NCBI GenBank assembly: GCA_017959625.1 | Contig: JAGDAG010000168.1 | Coordinates: 1-6,149, forward strand | Source: Abditibacteriota bacterium | Lineage (GTDB): Bacteria > Armatimonadota > UBA5829 | Reading direction: 5' to 3' | DNA: 6,149 nucleotides | Part shown: in pieces, positions 3,948-6,149 of the stretch | Numbering within the stretch: position 1 is the first letter of the stretch | Layout of the letters: each line of letters begins with the position of its first letter | Made by a program: the position numbers and the translations under genes | The notes under the pieces: generated by a model | Database searches by the model: none | Seen by the model: only the letters and a program-made list of their open reading frames with translations | Told to the model about the DNA's origin: nothing

Positions 3948-6149
3948 CTAATCCGACGCCCGGTATTCTATGAGCGCCGAAGCGGGAGCCCGGGGGATCT
4001 CCACCTTCAGCCGGGCGAGGTCCCTGCCCTTCATGGTCAGGCGGCGGGAGGGCCTGTAGCTCTCGCCGTAAACGGTGACAGCGTATTTTTTGTCCGGGTC
4101 TATCCCCCTGGGGGAAAGCTCCATGGACAGTATGGGCGAATCGTCCCTGCGGAAGGCAAACACCGCCCCGTCGCCTTCCTCCGGCCTGTTGTATTGATAG
4201 ACGCACCATTCGTCGCTTGCTTCGCCCTTGAACACCAGCCTGTAAAAATCTCCAAATATATATTTCTGCAGCCTTTTCACTTCCTTCAGGGCGGTCCCGA
4301 GGGCCTTGTTGTCGTAGTCCTCCCCCCGGTTGTCCTCTCCGAACAGGAAGCCGCCGTTGAAGGCCGAACGGATATAATAGGGCTCCGTGCCGAAGGTCTG
4401 GCCCGTGTTCTGGGGCACGAAGAGATTCAGGTTGGAATTGATGTCCTGGTTCTGGATGGCCATATCCTTCATGTTCCGGGCGGCGGCGGTAAAGTTGCCG
4501 CTGTCGGTGCGCCACACGGGTATGCTCCTGGAGCAGGTCTCCAGGTCTATCCTTCCCCCGCCCCCGCAGCAGTTGTCTATAAACAGGCCCGGATTCGCCT
4601 CTATGATACTGTCCCACAGCCTGTAAAGGCCTTCCACCTGGCGCGCCTCCAGTATGCCCACCCTGTCGGGGGTTTTTTCCTCCCTTTTGCGGATGCCGTC
4701 CAGAGAATAGCCGATATCCGTGCGCCAGATATCAACCCCCCACTCCTTTATGCAGGTATTCATAATGCCGGCCATAAAGTCGCACGCCTCGGGTATGCCC
4801 AGGTTGAAGCAGCCCGACGAAGCCCCCGCGGGCAGCACCCATTCGGGATGTTCCCGGGCCAGAAGGCAGCCCTCCGAAAGGGCTTCCGGAGCGAACCAGC
4901 ACATTACCCTGAGGCCGTTTTTGTGGGCGTAATCGCTGATGCCCTTCACTCCCTCGGGGAACCGGTCCATGGCCACGGCCCTCTCCGGGGGATAGCCGTA
5001 ATTGCCCAGGCCGGCGGGAAAGCCTCCCTTGTGCCACCAGGCGTCCAGCCAGTAAACCTCAAAGGGCAGGCGGTGTTTGACGATATTGTCTATGTAGGTC
5101 TTTTCGTTTTCAAAGGTGGTATCGTTGGCTTCGTTGAAGCAGGAGCACATATCAAATACGGGCTCGCGTATTATTTCTCCGCCGCTGCGGGGCACTATAT
5201 ACTCCAGCATGGTATGCCTGAAATAATTCCAGCCGTCCTCGGGAAGCCCCTTCCAAAGGGTGAGCAGCACCCGGGGGCTCCGGATGCTCTCGCCGGGCTC
5301 GAGATAACAGTTGAGCTTTGTCATGCCGGCAGAGGACCGTATCTTTCCGCCGCGGTTCTCCACTTCGGCGTCCCACTGTCCGGTCCAGCCCAGGGCTGTG
5401 ACGATACCGTAATTGCCGAAGGACAGATTGTAAAAGGGAAAGGCTCCCGAAGAGGAATAGGCGCCGGGAGTGCCGAATTCTATCTTGTCGCCGTCGGTCA
5501 GGATATCCTCCAGGGGCATGAACTCCCGGTGGGTAAAACCGGCCATGCCGGTGGAGCCCTCCTGACGGAAAAGGACCGGAGCGGAAGACGACGCCGTATC
5601 GGGCTGCTGGGGCACGCCGGGAGCGGCGTAAACCGTACGGCTCCTGTCGGCTCCGGCGGGATAAAAACAGGCGTCGAGAGCCCTGAAGGCGCTGAGCACG
5701 GGAGTGTTCCCGCTTCCCCTGTTGGCGATATAAAAGGTCCAGTCCACCCCGGAGGTCTTTTTGTATATGTTCACCACGGCCTTTATCTCAAGATTTGTAT
5801 CCGGGTCTCTCCAGCAGGCGGTGCGCAGGGTCCTGTCCTCCAGCTCCCTGTCCCTGCAGGTGTATTCCCAGCCGGCAAGAAGCTCCCGGGAAGCCTTTCC
5901 GCCGTATTCAAAGGAAAAGGGCGCGGGATCGGCCGCCGGGGGCAGTTCATTCAGATTGCTCCCCGCCGGGAGGCTGTAGAGCCGGGTCTCCGTCCACGCG
6001 GCGACGCTCTCCCGGCTCACCGACGCGGGGATCAGGGAGAACCCCGAGCGCAGGGGGATGGGAAGCAGCAGCCGCAGGGCCACCGGGATCCATAGCAAGC
6101 AGAGCAGGCTCCGGGGCGCCCTGCGCAGCGCAAGGCGCCGAAGGATCAC
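3948..6149 (-). CDS. GH36 alpha-galactosidase-like glycoside hydrolase with M56/BlaR1-like membrane segment at its visible N-terminus (5' end open)
   Basis: The frame has 733 residues and is open to the right edge; the GTG at 6149 is merely the first codon visible. GH36 enzymes are retaining hydrolases of alpha-galactosides such as melibiose and raffinose. The N-terminal beta-sandwich starts near 75 (PAPFSFEYGGKASRELLAGW). The catalytic barrel spans about 330-640, with VYWLDAWW (365-372) and NGLRVMCWFAPEALSEG (411-427). Asp478 in DIWRTDIG aligns with the nucleophile. The loop NCCGGGGRIDLE (526-537) precedes VWRTDSG, whose Asp549 aligns with the acid/base. A C-terminal beta domain closes the protein at LIEYRASD, followed by TAG. 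The usual KWD around the nucleophile is RTD here, so substrate specificity is uncertain. Residues 1-42 are Arg-rich and then hydrophobic (LLCLLWIPVALRLLLPIP) and would anchor the protein in the membrane. Length without that segment is close to normal for the bacterial family. Family confidence is high; exact substrate is unknown. Confidence 0.88.
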   Translation of the reverse strand: MILRRLALRRAPRSLLCLLWIPVALRLLLPIPLRSGFSLIPASVSRESVAAWTETRLYSLPAGSNLNELPPAADPAPFSFEYGGKASRELLAGWEYTCRDRELEDRTLRTACWRDPDTNLEIKAVVNIYKKTSGVDWTFYIANRGSGNTPVLSAFRALDACFYPAGADRSRTVYAAPGVPQQPDTASSSAPVLFRQEGSTGMAGFTHREFMPLEDILTDGDKIEFGTPGAYSSSGAFPFYNLSFGNYGIVTALGWTGQWDAEVENRGGKIRSSAGMTKLNCYLEPGESIRSPRVLLTLWKGLPEDGWNYFRHTMLEYIVPRSGGEIIREPVFDMCSCFNEANDTTFENEKTYIDNIVKHRLPFEVYWLDAWWHKGGFPAGLGNYGYPPERAVAMDRFPEGVKGISDYAHKNGLRVMCWFAPEALSEGCLLAREHPEWVLPAGASSGCFNLGIPEACDFMAGIMNTCIKEWGVDIWRTDIGYSLDGIRKREEKTPDRVGILEARQVEGLYRLWDSIIEANPGLFIDNCCGGGGRIDLETCSRSIPVWRTDSGNFTAAARNMKDMAIQNQDINSNLNLFVPQNTGQTFGTEPYYIRSAFNGGFLFGEDNRGEDYDNKALGTALKEVKRLQKYIFGDFYRLVFKGEASDEWCVYQYNRPEEGDGAVFAFRRDDSPILSMELSPRGIDPDKKYAVTVYGESYRPSRRLTMKGRDLARLKVEIPRAPASALIEYRASD

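Noticed and set aside
4194..6095. Long plus-strand open frame of 633 codons
   Set aside because: It lies exactly antisense to the GH36 gene, has no recognisable motif and is Gly/Val/Ala/His-rich as expected from a shadow of GC-rich codons.
1..6149. CRISPR array, tRNA, rRNA, insertion sequence or phage genes
   Set aside because: No spaced direct repeats, cloverleaf-like sequence, transposase motif or terminal inverted repeats were noticed; nearly all DNA is covered by five ordinary genes.

Overview
All five genes recognised in this window lie on the minus strand, so the window reads from right (6149) to left (1). The content suggests an anaerobic or microaerophilic bacterium, perhaps Firmicutes-like. 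The evidence is a flavodiiron oxygen/NO reductase fused to a flavin-reductase/rubredoxin module, a family-36 glycoside hydrolase, a tandem ACT-domain protein and sigma70-type promoters with perfect TATAAT boxes. Coding DNA is fairly GC-rich with AT-rich promoter gaps, and TTG and GTG starts are used. The taxon cannot be fixed from the sequence alone.

Layout in the direction of transcription: (1) 6149-3948, a GH36 alpha-galactosidase-like protein whose reading frame is still open at the window edge. Its first ~42 visible residues look like a membrane segment of an M56/BlaR1-type protein. (2) A 66-bp AT-rich gap with a good promoter (TTGCTT-N17-TATAAT) and a Shine-Dalgarno site. (3) 3881-2085, a flavodiiron protein with four domains: metallo-beta-lactamase-like diiron, flavodoxin, flavin reductase and short-spacing rubredoxin. 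An in-frame TAG at codon 147 interrupts it and splits the diiron ligand set. (4) A gap with GC-rich palindromes and a strong promoter (TTGCCA-N18-TATAAT with A-tracts upstream). (5) 1964-1302, a probable lipoprotein with a Pro/Ser/Thr/Ala linker and an unrecognised C-terminal domain. (6) 1300-734, a GcvR-like double ACT-domain protein starting with TTG one base after the lipoprotein stop. (7) A perfect 14-bp intrinsic terminator at 720-684. (8) 672-1, the N-terminal half of a MATE-family efflux transporter, starting with TTG about a dozen bases after the terminator and running off the left edge.

The lipoprotein and ACT gene form a clear two-gene operon with promoter, translational coupling and terminator. 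The flavodiiron gene has its own promoter and would act in detoxifying O2 or NO. The most striking observation is its amber codon. The rest of the 598-codon gene is intact, and close family members, as I remember them, have Glu at this place (GAG to TAG is one base). A recent nonsense mutation or a sequence error is the simplest explanation; amber recoding is the exciting alternative. No phage, CRISPR, insertion sequence, tRNA or rRNA was seen, and the plus strand appears to hold only shadow ORFs.
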